A stretch of 43,948 bases of DNA from HGM11416 sp964532155. GTDB lineage: Bacteria > Bacillota > Clostridia > Christensenellales > Borkfalkiaceae. The number at the start of each line of letters is the position of its first letter. Within the stretch, counting starts at the first letter, position 1. Shown here piece after piece: positions 26,530-35,113 of the stretch. The position numbers and the translations under genes were made by a program. The stretch lies in assembly GCA_964532155.1 (NCBI GenBank), contig CAZHGN010000007.1, positions 1 through 43,948 on the forward strand, in the 5' to 3' direction. Under the pieces are notes generated by a model. The model was not told where the DNA came from, did no database searches, and saw only the letters and a list, made by a program, of their open reading frames with translations.

Positions 26530-27315
26530 TTAAGATATTATGCCGCAAAACTTCAGAATGCGTCCAATGTCGTCAACGGCGGTATCGAGTTTTTTAAAGT
26601 TTTGAACGGCGTATTTATAACTGATAAATGCCTGCTTGATTTGCTCCTTGGTGCCCTTGAACAGACAATCGCGGAAAGCGTCGAGAAGCATAACGAGATC
26701 TTGCCGCTCCCCTTCGCGCAGTTTTGCATACATTATTTTTACGCGTTCTTCGGTTACTATCGTTTGTATATCGCTATAACAGGTCAAATAATTCTTACGT
26801 CCTTCGCCGTCGTCGTCCGCACGCGCGAACACGGGCGAAACCTCTTCGCCCTTTTTATCGCTCGTCGCGGCTTTATCTACCGAAGATTCCTCTTGCCGAG
26901 ATAAGTCGATCATTTTCTCGACCGTATCGGTAACAGCCGTTTTAAACGGAATTAAAAACGCCGTGGCGAAGTTCTTATAGCATTTGTCGAGGGTATTGCG
27001 CTTGTAGTTATTGGAAATTACGTCGTACAACTCGATCTCACCCGAATCGATCAACGCGAGCAAGTTAAAACCGAACGCTATAAGCGTTTTTTTGTCGTCA
27101 ACCGGGTAAGGCTCGACTGAAAGCGAATACTGAACGAAGAGCTCGTCGAAATCCACGCCTTCCATACAAAAGGTTACGAGTTCGAAAAACATGCGCGACG
27201 ACGTGATCGATTTTAAAACGGCGGTAATCTTTGGCGCGCTGAGGAGATAAGCGCAATTTATGAGATCGTCCATTCTCGTCGAAAAGTTATTAAGAGATTG
27301 TTTCCTCGTAACCAT
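26530..27315 (-). CDS. Hypothetical protein, mostly helical
   Basis: A 261-residue protein I cannot assign to a family. It is predicted mainly helical, without signal peptide or membrane segments. There is a low-complexity charged linker around residues 145-175 (SRQEESSVDKAATSDKKGEE), separating an N-terminal helical half from a C-terminal one ending in AQNFKKLDTAVDDIGRIL-like helices. The start at 27315 is supported by AAGGAGGG; the extra 19 upstream codons come from the leader. It has its own divergent promoter facing the HPr-like operon. Confidence 0.6.
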   Translation of the reverse strand: MVTRKQSLNNFSTRMDDLINCAYLLSAPKITAVLKSITSSRMFFELVTFCMEGVDFDELFVQYSLSVEPYPVDDKKTLIAFGFNLLALIDSGEIELYDVISNNYKRNTLDKCYKNFATAFLIPFKTAVTDTVEKMIDLSRQEESSVDKAATSDKKGEEVSPVFARADDDGEGRKNYLTCYSDIQTIVTEERVKIMYAKLREGERQDLVMLLDAFRDCLFKGTKEQIKQAFISYKYAVQNFKKLDTAVDDIGRILKFCGIIS

Positions 27316-27398
27316 TACGCCCTCCTTTTTTCGACCGTGCCGACAGCCGACTGCCGATTTTGCGATAGCCACACGCCGAAAAATATTTATCGACTACC

Positions 27399-27427
27399 AT
27401 TCTAACACAAAAAAAAATAATTTTCAA
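27399..27427 (-). promoter_or_regulatory. Promoter of the hypothetical gene
   Basis: Minus-strand TTGAAA (27422-27427), 17-bp spacer, TAGAAT (27399-27404). Confidence 0.65.
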
Positions 27428-27498
27428 TGATTTATAACGAAAAAAAGCAATCGAAACGTAGTTTTTATTTTTATTTAAATTTTTCGTCGATAAAACCA

Positions 27499-27527
27499 TT
27501 GATTTTTTTGCGGCTTTCGTATATAAT
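27499..27527 (+). promoter_or_regulatory. Promoter of the HPr-like/DUF4364/TSCPD operon
   Basis: TTGATT (27499-27504), 17-bp spacer, TATAAT (27522-27527). The transcript begins with a hairpin TAACATC/GATGTTA at 27528-27546. Confidence 0.8.
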
Positions 27528-27611
27528 TAACATCGGTTTGATGTTATCGGGCTTTCGGCTTGCAGTAGCCTTACTCGATAAACGTCGCCTATAAGTTAAG
27601 GAGGTCTATTT

Positions 27612-27854
27612 ATGAAATCAGTCAGAATCTCGCTTCAAATGGCATCACAGGTAAAAAGGTTCGTTGCGCTCGTTCAAAACTATCCTTTCGAAATCGATTT
27701 AAGGAGCGACAGATACGTTGTCGACGCTAAATCTATTCTCGGAATATTCAGCCTTGACCTTTCCAAGCCCATCGACGTTGAAATTCACGCCGACGAAAAA
27801 GACATGGCGGAGTGCGACCAGCTCATCGAAGAGCTTAAGCAATTTGCCGCGTAA
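27612..27854 (+). CDS. HPr-like protein lacking the phosphorylatable histidine
   Basis: An 80-residue protein with the HPr fold. The segment DAKSILGIFSLDLSKP matches the helix around regulatory Ser46 of HPr, with Ser41 here in that place. The active-site loop that normally reads HARPA is replaced around residues 8-16 by LQMASQVKR. The only histidine is His59, far from the active site. So it cannot carry phosphate in the PTS relay and, like Crh, could act only through the serine or by protein binding. Such versions occur in Clostridia. AAGGAGG precedes the ATG. Confidence 0.82.
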   Translation: MKSVRISLQMASQVKRFVALVQNYPFEIDLRSDRYVVDAKSILGIFSLDLSKPIDVEIHADEKDMAECDQLIEELKQFAA

Positions 27855-27889
27855 GCACAAAATCAATCAACACCAAAGCGGAGGTCCCG

Positions 27890-28417
27890 ATGCAAGTCAA
27901 GGGCGAAGCACTTCTTAACAAGTTAATAATGCTGTTCGTCTTCGACAAGATGGAATTCCCGCTTACCGAAAACACGATCTTCGATATCTGCTGCTCCTCG
28001 AACAACTGGATTTCTTATATGGATTATAAGTCCATAATTAATCAACTTATCGAATACGGCTTCATTTATAAACTACCGCCGGTCGGTGGTGAAACGATGT
28101 ATAGCATAACGCCCGACGGGCGGATTTGCCTTGCTGATTTCTTTGTTCAGATCCCGTCGTCTCTGCGCGAAAGCATTTCACTGTTTATAAAGAACAACAG
28201 TCTTGATTGTAAGCGCAAGCAGGAGTTTGTTGCAGATTATTACATGAATAAAGACGGAACTTATACCGTCAACTTAAAAATAGTCGAGCCCTCGCATTCC
28301 GCACTCGAGCTTAAAATGAACGTGCCGAGTAGAATATCGGCAAAAAACATTTACAAGCGCTGGGAAGAAAAAGGCATGCTCATACTCGACCTGCTTTACG
28401 AAAATCTCGTTGAATAA
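27890..28417 (+). CDS. DUF4364 family protein, predicted winged-helix
   Basis: A 175-residue protein of the Clostridia family DUF4364. The N-terminal 75 residues look like a winged helix (LNKLIMLFVFDKMEFPLTEN, then IINQLIEYGFIYKL and MYSITPDGRICL), suggesting DNA binding or a regulatory role. The C-terminal part is a small alpha/beta domain. It lies 35 bases after the HPr-like gene and 12 before the TSCPD gene, in one operon. Function is unknown; a transcription factor is a reasonable guess. Confidence 0.8.
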   Translation: MQVKGEALLNKLIMLFVFDKMEFPLTENTIFDICCSSNNWISYMDYKSIINQLIEYGFIYKLPPVGGETMYSITPDGRICLADFFVQIPSSLRESISLFIKNNSLDCKRKQEFVADYYMNKDGTYTVNLKIVEPSHSALELKMNVPSRISAKNIYKRWEEKGMLILDLLYENLVE

Positions 28418-28429
28418 AGGAGGAAAAAA

Positions 28430-28684
28430 ATGAACACCTACAGCACTAAAGGAACCTGCTCGAGACAAATTCTTTACGACGTCATAGGCGGTAAGGTTTG
28501 TAATGTAAAATTCATCGGCGGTTGCAGCGGTAATCTTCAAGGCATTGCCCGTTTGGTTAACGGAAAAGACGTCGACGAGGTCATCGCTACCCTTAAAGGC
28601 ATTAAATGCAAAGGCAATACCTCTTGCCCCGATCAACTCGCCACTGCCCTTATGGAATATAAAGAAGCACACAAAGCCGATTAG
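28430..28684 (+). CDS. TSCPD domain protein (TIGR03905-like)
   Basis: An 84-residue protein that matches the small TSCPD family. It has FIGGCSGNLQGIARLVNG near residue 28 and the naming motif TSCPDQLA near the C-terminus, with conserved cysteines that may bind metal. In other proteins this domain occurs at the C-terminus of some ribonucleotide reductases. The stand-alone form's role is unknown. Its ribosome binding site is AAAGGAGG, and a terminator follows. Confidence 0.88.
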   Translation: MNTYSTKGTCSRQILYDVIGGKVCNVKFIGGCSGNLQGIARLVNGKDVDEVIATLKGIKCKGNTSCPDQLATALMEYKEAHKAD

Positions 28685-28714
28685 TTACCATATTAAAACG
28701 TTTTATATCGCTTT

Positions 28715-28757
28715 AAAACCATATGCGTAAGCGTACTGCCTAAGAATATGGTTTTTT
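28715..28757 (+). terminator. Terminator after the TSCPD gene
   Basis: Stem AAAACCATAT with ATATGGTTTT enclosing about 21 bases, followed by a T run (TTTTTTG). Confidence 0.75.
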
Positions 28758-28818
28758 GTTTTGCCGTTAATTTCACCTTAATCTATTAAACGGCTTTTAG
28801 ATAAATAAAGAAAAATAC

Positions 28819-28847
28819 TTTTCAGCGACTCAAAAATGTGTTACAAT
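28819..28847 (+). promoter_or_regulatory. Putative promoter of the metallophosphoesterase
   Basis: TTTTCA (28819-28824), 17-bp spacer, TACAAT (28842-28847). The -10 box is good, the -35 box weak. Confidence 0.5.
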
Positions 28848-28896
28848 AATTACAATTTAAATACATTTTAACCTTTAATTTAAGGAGATGGTGGAG

Positions 28897-29934
28897 ATGT
28901 TTAAAAAACTTTTAATTGTTATTACGAGCATTGTTTGTATTCTTACGTCAATTATACCAACTGCGGCTTGCAACGAGCAAGTAAACGACGAATTCACCCT
29001 TGAAATGGGCGAAGAGTTTACCGTTTTATGCCTACCCGACGTACAATTAACAAAAGACGAATGGGCTGAAAAAGGAAACGTATACCAAATTGCAATATCA
29101 ACCATAAACACTTTGGTCGAACGTGTTAAACCCGACCTAATATCTTTCTTAGGCGATATTTCATACGGCGATGATGAAAAGTTTTATTTGGAATTCGGTG
29201 AATTTATAAATAATTTCGGAATAAACTGGACGTTAGTCTGGGGAAACCACGATCAAGAAAACGGAGTACGCTTTTTAAACCGCGTTGCCGAAAAATACAT
29301 AGAAAAATACGACAAGTTTATATTCAGCATTGGCGATAAAAAATTAGGCAGCGGCAATTTCGTCGTCAAGCTAAAAAAAGACGACAAGCCGGTAACCGCA
29401 CTGTTTTTCGCCGACTCGCACAACACCGTAAGAGAAAACTTTAAAACCGTTTACGGAAAGCTTACGCCGAGTCAAAAAAAATGGTATCTAAATAAAATAG
29501 AAACAATAAAAGCAGAAGGCTACAAAGATCAGCTTATTTCAATGCACATTCCCCTAAAAGCATTTGCATACGCTTTTGACGAAGCTATCGCAAACAAAGA
29601 CTCGGCATCGGAAATATCCGTAAAAGACAGTTACAATCCCGATGTTTGGAACGTAGGCTATAAAGATTCCTTCGGTGTAATGCGGGAACCCGTAGCCTCT
29701 AACCCCTCGGACGATTTTATCGAAACTATCTTACAAACTGAAATGAAAGCAACGGTAATCGCCGGGCACGAACATATTAATAATTTTGCAATCACCTATC
29801 GCGGAGTAAAACTTTGTTACGCCTTAAAAACAGGAATCGGCTGCTATTATAATTCCGACCTTAACGGCGGCACGGTTATAAAAATCAACGAAAACGGTAT
29901 TTACGATTTACATCACGAGTACGTAGCGCTTTAA
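28897..29934 (+). CDS. Calcineurin-like metallophosphoesterase lipoprotein
   Basis: A 345-residue exported phosphoesterase. The N-terminus is a signal sequence ending PTAAC, a likely lipobox (Cys25). Metallophosphoesterase motifs follow in order: CLPDVQLT, with Gln where many members have His, then FLGDISYGD, WGNHDQE, SMHIPL and AGHEHINN. The start is the ATG at 28897, nine bases after AAGGAG; the in-frame ATG at 28888 abuts that site and is less likely. Substrate cannot be told from sequence. It stands alone between two terminators, convergent with the RyR/Clp operon. Confidence 0.85.
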   Translation: MFKKLLIVITSIVCILTSIIPTAACNEQVNDEFTLEMGEEFTVLCLPDVQLTKDEWAEKGNVYQIAISTINTLVERVKPDLISFLGDISYGDDEKFYLEFGEFINNFGINWTLVWGNHDQENGVRFLNRVAEKYIEKYDKFIFSIGDKKLGSGNFVVKLKKDDKPVTALFFADSHNTVRENFKTVYGKLTPSQKKWYLNKIETIKAEGYKDQLISMHIPLKAFAYAFDEAIANKDSASEISVKDSYNPDVWNVGYKDSFGVMREPVASNPSDDFIETILQTEMKATVIAGHEHINNFAITYRGVKLCYALKTGIGCYYNSDLNGGTVIKINENGIYDLHHEYVAL

Positions 29935-29987
29935 TCGTTAAGCGTAACGGCAACAACGCCGTTATTATTCAAAAAAAACTCACAATC

Positions 29988-30023
29988 AAAAAATCGGTGC
30001 TTTTGCTTAACACCGATTTTTTT
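29988..30023. terminator. Bidirectional terminator between convergent genes
   Basis: AAAAAATCGGTG, an 11-base loop, then CACCGATTTTTTT. A run of A or T flanks each side, so it can stop transcription from the phosphoesterase on plus and from the RyR/Clp operon on minus. Confidence 0.88.
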
Positions 30024-30034
30024 ATACGCCATAA

Positions 30035-30625
30035 TTAAAAGAAGCCGAACGTTGTGTATATCGTCACCAAAAAGACGGGCTTTTCGGACAGCGAAAACAT
30101 ATTTCTGAGTTCGGGAACGTCTTTGAATTGTTGCTCGAACCCGACGATTATTTCCTTTCCGTCGCACTTTAAAAGGAATACGCTGCGCTCGTCGTTCACT
30201 TCGCTGACAAACCTAAACGAATTCATCATGTTCGGATGAAGCATTATCTTCTTCAACTCTTCGGTTTTATCGTCTTTAAGCATTTCGGATATCAAATCTT
30301 TAAAGCAAGAATGCGACGAAACTTCCGCGTCGAAACCGCCATGCGCGGGATTTTCAACGCGGATGGATATCGTTACGCCTTTATCTAAGTCGACGACGTT
30401 TTTAATGCCGCCGCTTTCGAACTGTTCATCTATGAAAGCATTCAATTCCTCGTTTACACACACGAGATTATATACGCCGTCTTCAACTTCTTCGATAAAG
30501 CCGCGCGCAATCAAACCGTTAAAAAAGTTGAAAACGAAAACGTCCGGCGCAATAGTTAAAAAACTTTCGTAAGTCATCCGATTTTTTTCACGGATTATTT
30601 TAGATTTTAATTCGTCTTTCGTCAT
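30035..30625 (-). CDS. Hypothetical protein, last gene of the RyR/Clp operon
   Basis: A 196-residue protein with no family I recognise. The first 60 residues have a winged-helix-like pattern (NFFNGLIARGFIEEVEDGVYNL). The rest alternates strands and helices, with a Phe-rich C-terminus ending TTFGFF. There is no signal peptide and no membrane segment. It starts 11 bases after the 1094-residue gene stop, with AAGGA as ribosome binding site, so it belongs to that operon. It could be a regulator, adaptor or substrate of the system; this is a guess from position. Confidence 0.65.
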   Translation of the reverse strand: MTKDELKSKIIREKNRMTYESFLTIAPDVFVFNFFNGLIARGFIEEVEDGVYNLVCVNEELNAFIDEQFESGGIKNVVDLDKGVTISIRVENPAHGGFDAEVSSHSCFKDLISEMLKDDKTEELKKIMLHPNMMNSFRFVSEVNDERSVFLLKCDGKEIIVGFEQQFKDVPELRNMFSLSEKPVFLVTIYTTFGFF

Positions 30626-30636
30626 AATGAGTATCC

Positions 30637-33600
30637 TTATTTTTTTACGTCGGAATTTGCAACGACGACGTTACCCAAGTCGTATAAGAGCATACTGGGA
30701 TTTTCGGAATATAAGGTCGAAAAAGGTACGATGCAGTTATGCTCTTTACGCTCTTTGGCTTTTTTCGGGCAGTAATTCCAGCCTTGAGCGATATGAAATC
30801 TGTCCCAACGCACGTGCTCGATATCGGTCATTCTAAGTATATCGGCGGTGTTAAATTTAGTCCAATCACTGCCCTTTAGTTTGTAATACTGTCTGAAAAA
30901 TTCGCCGAAATCGTAAGACGAGAGGTTGGATTGCCTTAAAAACAGCGAAAGTTTAAACCATTTACGCACGTTTTCGTACGTCATATACTTAGTACCGACC
31001 TTTACAGAGAGATTAGACAGCGCTTGAATGAGCGAAACGCCGTCACTCGTGCAACAGGTATCGAGGTATGCGCCCTTAAAAGTAACGTTGTCTTTAATCG
31101 AAGTCGCCTCGTAGTGTACGGCATACTTCTTAATGAAATCCTCGTTCATTTGCTCGGATAAATAGTTATAAGAAGTATTGTACTTTATTAGTTCGTTCGA
31201 ATCGATAATATAGTCGTAACTGTAAATATCCGCTCTGCTTCCGAAAGGAATAACGTCGAGGAGCGCTTCGCTCGTGTTCACGTTGTTCAAACGAGAATAA
31301 TTGCGCTCGTCGCGAATATTGACGTAAATCGTTTGTCTAAAGCACGTTTCGCCTGAAGAAATGCGGCGCGCCGATTCCCTTCTGATATCGTCGATTAATG
31401 CGTTTGCTATTGAAATATTGGCTTCGTCGTCGCCAAGCGAAATGATGAAAGCCTTATACGGACTCTTTTTGGACAAAAGGGAATACTGAGCGTTGTCTTT
31501 GTCTTCTATAACGGAGTTTACACGCCCCGTCCAGCGGTCGAGCTTTTGCAAAAAGTCCAGCCCGGTACAAGACGCATTATGGAAAAACGCCATCGGAAAT
31601 CCCACGCCCTCGCGCAGACGCTTTATATCGTCGGGATTTGTCGAGCAGTCGTACGACTTAACGATGTTCGCCAAACTATAGCCCGACGCGCTAGTTAAAT
31701 CGCGGATTTTGTTTTCCTCTCTTTCTTTCGCACAAATAAACAGGGGGTGCTTGAATGCAAACAGTCCTATGAGGTCGTCCGCATTTGAATCGAAAATGTC
31801 GGCTACGAATTGCGTAGGCTCGCCGCCTACCAATTTTAACGCACGGTTGCAATTACCGCTTGTAAAATGCAATTCGCGACCGTCCGGCTTTTCGGCGATA
31901 TTGCGAACGTAGGAAGTGTTGATGAAAAGTTCTTCCATTGCGGCTTGCCCGGTTTGTCCGAAGCCTAAAACCGCCACCCTATACTCGTTATTATCTTGGA
32001 ATACGCCGTGTGAAAAAGGCTTTGAGTCTTCGACTACCGAATAATCTTCATATTTAGAGAACAAGTCGAATCTCTTCCTGACAAGGCATTTCGAGGACGC
32101 CGCCGCTTCGTTTACGACGTTGAGTTGGAAGTGAAGCATCGCTTCTTCGGCGGTCATTCTTACGCCGTATTTTTCGATTATCCCTTTTAACATATCGTAT
32201 ATTTTCTTTTCGTACGATTGATAATTTACGTCGTTATCGGAAAGAAGATAATACGTTACTATGGGAATTTCGGGTAAAATAGGATTCTTTTTAACGCATT
32301 CGGTAAAGAGCATTCTTATCTCTTCGAAAACGTCGTAACCGTTCAACGCCTCGTCGCCGGTTAAATCATCGCTGAGCGCAAACGAGAAAACGTGCACGCC
32401 GCAAGTGCGCTTATAATCGCATATCCTGTCGAGAAAATCGTTTGAGGGATCGAGTTTAAACCGCTTAAACACCGAAACGGGTGCTTTTTCGTTACGCACG
32501 TATGAAACGTAATAATAGTCGTGCGCCATAATTTCGCGATGCAAAGGATTATCCACGTCAAACGGATCGAGTTCGTTTCCGAGGAAGAGTATGCGGCAAG
32601 AGCGCGGTTTTTTAAGGTTGAGCATAGCCGAATACTTAGTAGCCGAAACGCCCCTAATAAGGAATAACGTTTTATCAACGTATTCGCTCGACAAATCGAG
32701 AATATCGTCTAAAAGTTCAGTGAAGTTGACGTTGCGTTTTTTATTGTTTTCGCCCATTACCGTCTTTACGCCCGTCGGGAACGTAATAACTTTGCCGTCG
32801 GGATCGATAAGGCGAACCGAACTACCTCTTTCTATCCTAAACCGCTTTACGAGCGCGCCGAGTTTTAAATCGGAACAATCCGAACCTATTGCAGATATAT
32901 TAGACGCAGCATTCGCAAAAAAGGTAACCGCTTCGGATGCATCCCACATACTTGAGCCTTCGATATATTTCTTCATTTCGGAAAAACTGCTTTCCTCAGC
33001 ATTAAAATCCAAAAACGAACACCTCGAAATAAGCTCGCAAGAAGCGATTTTTTCGTTGTTTTTAACAATTGCACACCATAACGTTGCGGGCAATATAAAT
33101 CCGTGAATGCAATCGAGGATTGATTCGCTATTTATATCGGGAGCGCTTCTCTTCAAGTTTTCTTTCAACTCTTCCGTAACGAAATAGTTCCAAGCTTCGA
33201 TATACGTTTTTGTAAGCTTGTTAAGTTTAACTTTTATGAAATCGACTCTGTTTTGTGCCTTTTTTAGCTGAGAATAAGGCGTGTAATACGAAGCCGCAGC
33301 AGACGAATATTCGTTATATAGTTTATCTTTGCTGCGCTCGTATTCGGCGTTCAACTCGGCGTAATGATTTTCGATGCTTTCGGCAAGCGTAACAGTATCT
33401 TCGGTGGCGTTTTTAAAGATGAAAAGGTCTACGTTCCCCCCCTTTCTTGCCACTTTGGAAACACCGAGTCGGCTGTATATTTCATAGCTTACTTTGGTAG
33501 TTACCAAACTCAAAAACATCGCCGCACAATATACCGCGGTGCCCCAATAAAACATCCAATATCCGATGGGAATGTTAGACGGCACATAGTCGTCGAGCCC

Positions 33601-33921
33601 CTCGAAAGTTAAATGTCCGATAGAACTGTACGCCGCGCGAAGAGCGGTTCCGATGATTTCGGCAATACCGTTCCCCTCGTATATGCCTTCCTCTAAGCCG
33701 AAGTTCAAAAATAGAAGAAAACGCGAAACGAAGCTTATTATTAAAACGAACGCCATAATGCCGATTTCTACGCCGAATTTAGAATAGGCGTGTTTTTTTC
33801 TCAGCTTAAAATAAAGCGCCATCGAAGCAACGTATATGAAAACAAACGCCGCCACCGCAACGACTACGCCGATTACCGTTTCCGCCGCGAATGAAATGGC
33901 TAATTGATTAAGGTTAAACAT
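30637..33921 (-). CDS. Large membrane protein with TrkA-N-like and C-terminal RyR-like domains
   Basis: A 1094-residue protein. The N-terminus has three membrane segments (about 14-38, 50-72, 118-142); between the second and third lies a pore-loop-like stretch ALRAAYSSIGHLTFEG. A coiled-coil-prone region (about 180-245) and a long alpha/beta middle follow. Near residue 647 begins a Rossmann motif, VAVLGFGQTGQAAMEEL (TrkA-N type). The C-terminus (about 1030-1072) reads DIEHVRWDRFHIAQGW...ER..H..IVPF, the pattern of prokaryotic RyR domains. This suggests a ligand-gated channel or sensor. It follows clpP by 33 bases, with GGAG upstream. Confidence 0.75.
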   Translation of the reverse strand: MFNLNQLAISFAAETVIGVVVAVAAFVFIYVASMALYFKLRKKHAYSKFGVEIGIMAFVLIISFVSRFLLFLNFGLEEGIYEGNGIAEIIGTALRAAYSSIGHLTFEGLDDYVPSNIPIGYWMFYWGTAVYCAAMFLSLVTTKVSYEIYSRLGVSKVARKGGNVDLFIFKNATEDTVTLAESIENHYAELNAEYERSKDKLYNEYSSAAASYYTPYSQLKKAQNRVDFIKVKLNKLTKTYIEAWNYFVTEELKENLKRSAPDINSESILDCIHGFILPATLWCAIVKNNEKIASCELISRCSFLDFNAEESSFSEMKKYIEGSSMWDASEAVTFFANAASNISAIGSDCSDLKLGALVKRFRIERGSSVRLIDPDGKVITFPTGVKTVMGENNKKRNVNFTELLDDILDLSSEYVDKTLFLIRGVSATKYSAMLNLKKPRSCRILFLGNELDPFDVDNPLHREIMAHDYYYVSYVRNEKAPVSVFKRFKLDPSNDFLDRICDYKRTCGVHVFSFALSDDLTGDEALNGYDVFEEIRMLFTECVKKNPILPEIPIVTYYLLSDNDVNYQSYEKKIYDMLKGIIEKYGVRMTAEEAMLHFQLNVVNEAAASSKCLVRKRFDLFSKYEDYSVVEDSKPFSHGVFQDNNEYRVAVLGFGQTGQAAMEELFINTSYVRNIAEKPDGRELHFTSGNCNRALKLVGGEPTQFVADIFDSNADDLIGLFAFKHPLFICAKEREENKIRDLTSASGYSLANIVKSYDCSTNPDDIKRLREGVGFPMAFFHNASCTGLDFLQKLDRWTGRVNSVIEDKDNAQYSLLSKKSPYKAFIISLGDDEANISIANALIDDIRRESARRISSGETCFRQTIYVNIRDERNYSRLNNVNTSEALLDVIPFGSRADIYSYDYIIDSNELIKYNTSYNYLSEQMNEDFIKKYAVHYEATSIKDNVTFKGAYLDTCCTSDGVSLIQALSNLSVKVGTKYMTYENVRKWFKLSLFLRQSNLSSYDFGEFFRQYYKLKGSDWTKFNTADILRMTDIEHVRWDRFHIAQGWNYCPKKAKERKEHNCIVPFSTLYSENPSMLLYDLGNVVVANSDVKK

Positions 33922-33954
33922 CTTTTGTCACCACTCCGTCTTATACTAAACAGA

Positions 33955-34482
33955 TTAATTAGAGCTTAAAATACCATCGATAATGCCGTATTCGAGGGCT
34001 TCTTCGGCACTCATCCAATTGTCGCGCTCGCAAGCGGCGTGCATTTCTTCTATCGTTCTGCCGGTGTTAGCCGCCATAATGCTTTCGAGCTTATTGCGCG
34101 ATTTAAGCAAGCTTTCCGCTTGTTTTTGAATATCCGTCTGTCTTGCCGAAACGTAATTACCCATCTGAATAAGCGGCTGATGGATGAGAATACTGCTGTG
34201 CGGAAGGGCAAATCTTCTGCCCTTTACGCCGCAAGTTAGCAAAAACGCACCCATAGACGCCGCCATGCCGAAACATACCGTGCTTACCGGGGCTTTGATA
34301 TAATTTATCGTATCGTAAATACCCAGCCCCGCGGCGATACTTCCGCCGGGCGAATTTATGTAAAGACTGATTTCTTCGGTCGAACTGTCCTTTTCCATGT
34401 CCAAAAGTCTGAGAATAACGTTCATTGCCGAAGCGGCGTTAACTTCGCCGTTAAGTATTACTATTCTCGGTTCGTTAATCAT
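33955..34482 (-). CDS. ClpP-type serine protease, N-terminally short, triad intact
   Basis: A 175-residue ClpP family peptidase. The Ser-His-Asp triad is visible: Ser76 in GMAASMGAF, His101 in SILIHQPL and Asp154 in ERDNWMSAEEA; the oxyanion segment INSPGGS is intact. Compared with housekeeping ClpP of about 195 residues it lacks the first 20 or so residues, which form the axial gating loops. So access to its chamber may be regulated differently or by its partner. The ATG at 34482 has GGGAGGG upstream and lies one base after the stop of the ClpP-like gene. It is probably not the cell's main ClpP, because no tig or clpX is nearby. Confidence 0.9.
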   Translation of the reverse strand: MINEPRIVILNGEVNAASAMNVILRLLDMEKDSSTEEISLYINSPGGSIAAGLGIYDTINYIKAPVSTVCFGMAASMGAFLLTCGVKGRRFALPHSSILIHQPLIQMGNYVSARQTDIQKQAESLLKSRNKLESIMAANTGRTIEEMHAACERDNWMSAEEALEYGIIDGILSSN

Positions 34483-34483
34483 G

Positions 34484-35032
34484 TTATTCGTCCCTCCCGT
34501 ACAGTATTTCGTCAATAAGACCGTATTTTTTGGCTTCCTCCGCGTTTAGGTCGATATCGTATTCGAGATCGTTATGAATAAGCTCGAGAGATCTGCCCGT
34601 TTCTTCGGCAAGCGCCTTTTCGAGATCTTCGCGCTCTTTTAAAAGCTTCTTAGCCTCGATGGCGACTTCGGTTTGCTGGTTTGCTCCCGCCGAAAAATAT
34701 CCGTGCGGCTGACCGATTGAGAATTCGGTACTCGGCAAAGCAAATCTACGCCCCTTAGTGCATGCCGCCAAAATAAGGTTAGCATAACCGCCTATCGCGC
34801 CGAACGCAACCGCCGTTATGGGATTGGGCATGGTTTTTATCGTATCGTAAACAGCCATCATATCAGAAGAAGAACCGCCGTACGAGGAAATAAACAATTG
34901 GATTTCTGCCGTAGGATCGTCGGCTTTATATTGAAGAAGGCTAAAAATCACCTCGGTCGCGCCGCTTCCGTCGCAAAACGGAATAATACGACTTTCGACG
35001 AGTCTGTGTTCAAACGAACCGTCTTTTCTCAT
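34484..35032 (-). CDS. Catalytically dead ClpP paralogue (ClpR-like)
   Basis: A 182-residue ClpP-fold protein paired with the active ClpP downstream. Aligning the shared blocks (FISS-GG, KGRRFALP, NAEEAKKYGLID) shows that the catalytic Ser is Gly82 (FGAIGGYANL), the His is Gly107 (FSIGQPHG), and only Asp159 remains. It therefore cannot be a serine protease and probably forms a mixed barrel with its neighbour, as ClpR does in cyanobacteria and plastids. The ATG at 35032 has GAGGTG upstream; the frame extends 63 hydrophobic codons further, through the promoter region, which I reject. It is first in the operon. Confidence 0.85.
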   Translation of the reverse strand: MRKDGSFEHRLVESRIIPFCDGSGATEVIFSLLQYKADDPTAEIQLFISSYGGSSSDMMAVYDTIKTMPNPITAVAFGAIGGYANLILAACTKGRRFALPSTEFSIGQPHGYFSAGANQQTEVAIEAKKLLKEREDLEKALAEETGRSLELIHNDLEYDIDLNAEEAKKYGLIDEILYGRDE

Positions 35033-35084
35033 AAAACACCTCAAGTAAAAGTAAAGCTGCGGAAAATAGACCGCATTTTCAATT

Positions 35085-35113
35085 ATTGTACACTCTTTCT
35101 CGCATAAAGTCAA
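35085..35113 (-). promoter_or_regulatory. Leftward promoter of the ClpR/ClpP/RyR operon
   Basis: Minus-strand TTGACT (35108-35113), 17-bp spacer, TACAAT (35085-35090). The leader of about 45 bases contains a small hairpin (GCGG/CCGC). Confidence 0.85.

Noticed and set aside
28897..29934. Metallophosphoesterase as a member of the RyR/Clp system
   Set aside because: It is convergent with that operon, has a lipoprotein signal, and a strong bidirectional terminator lies between them.
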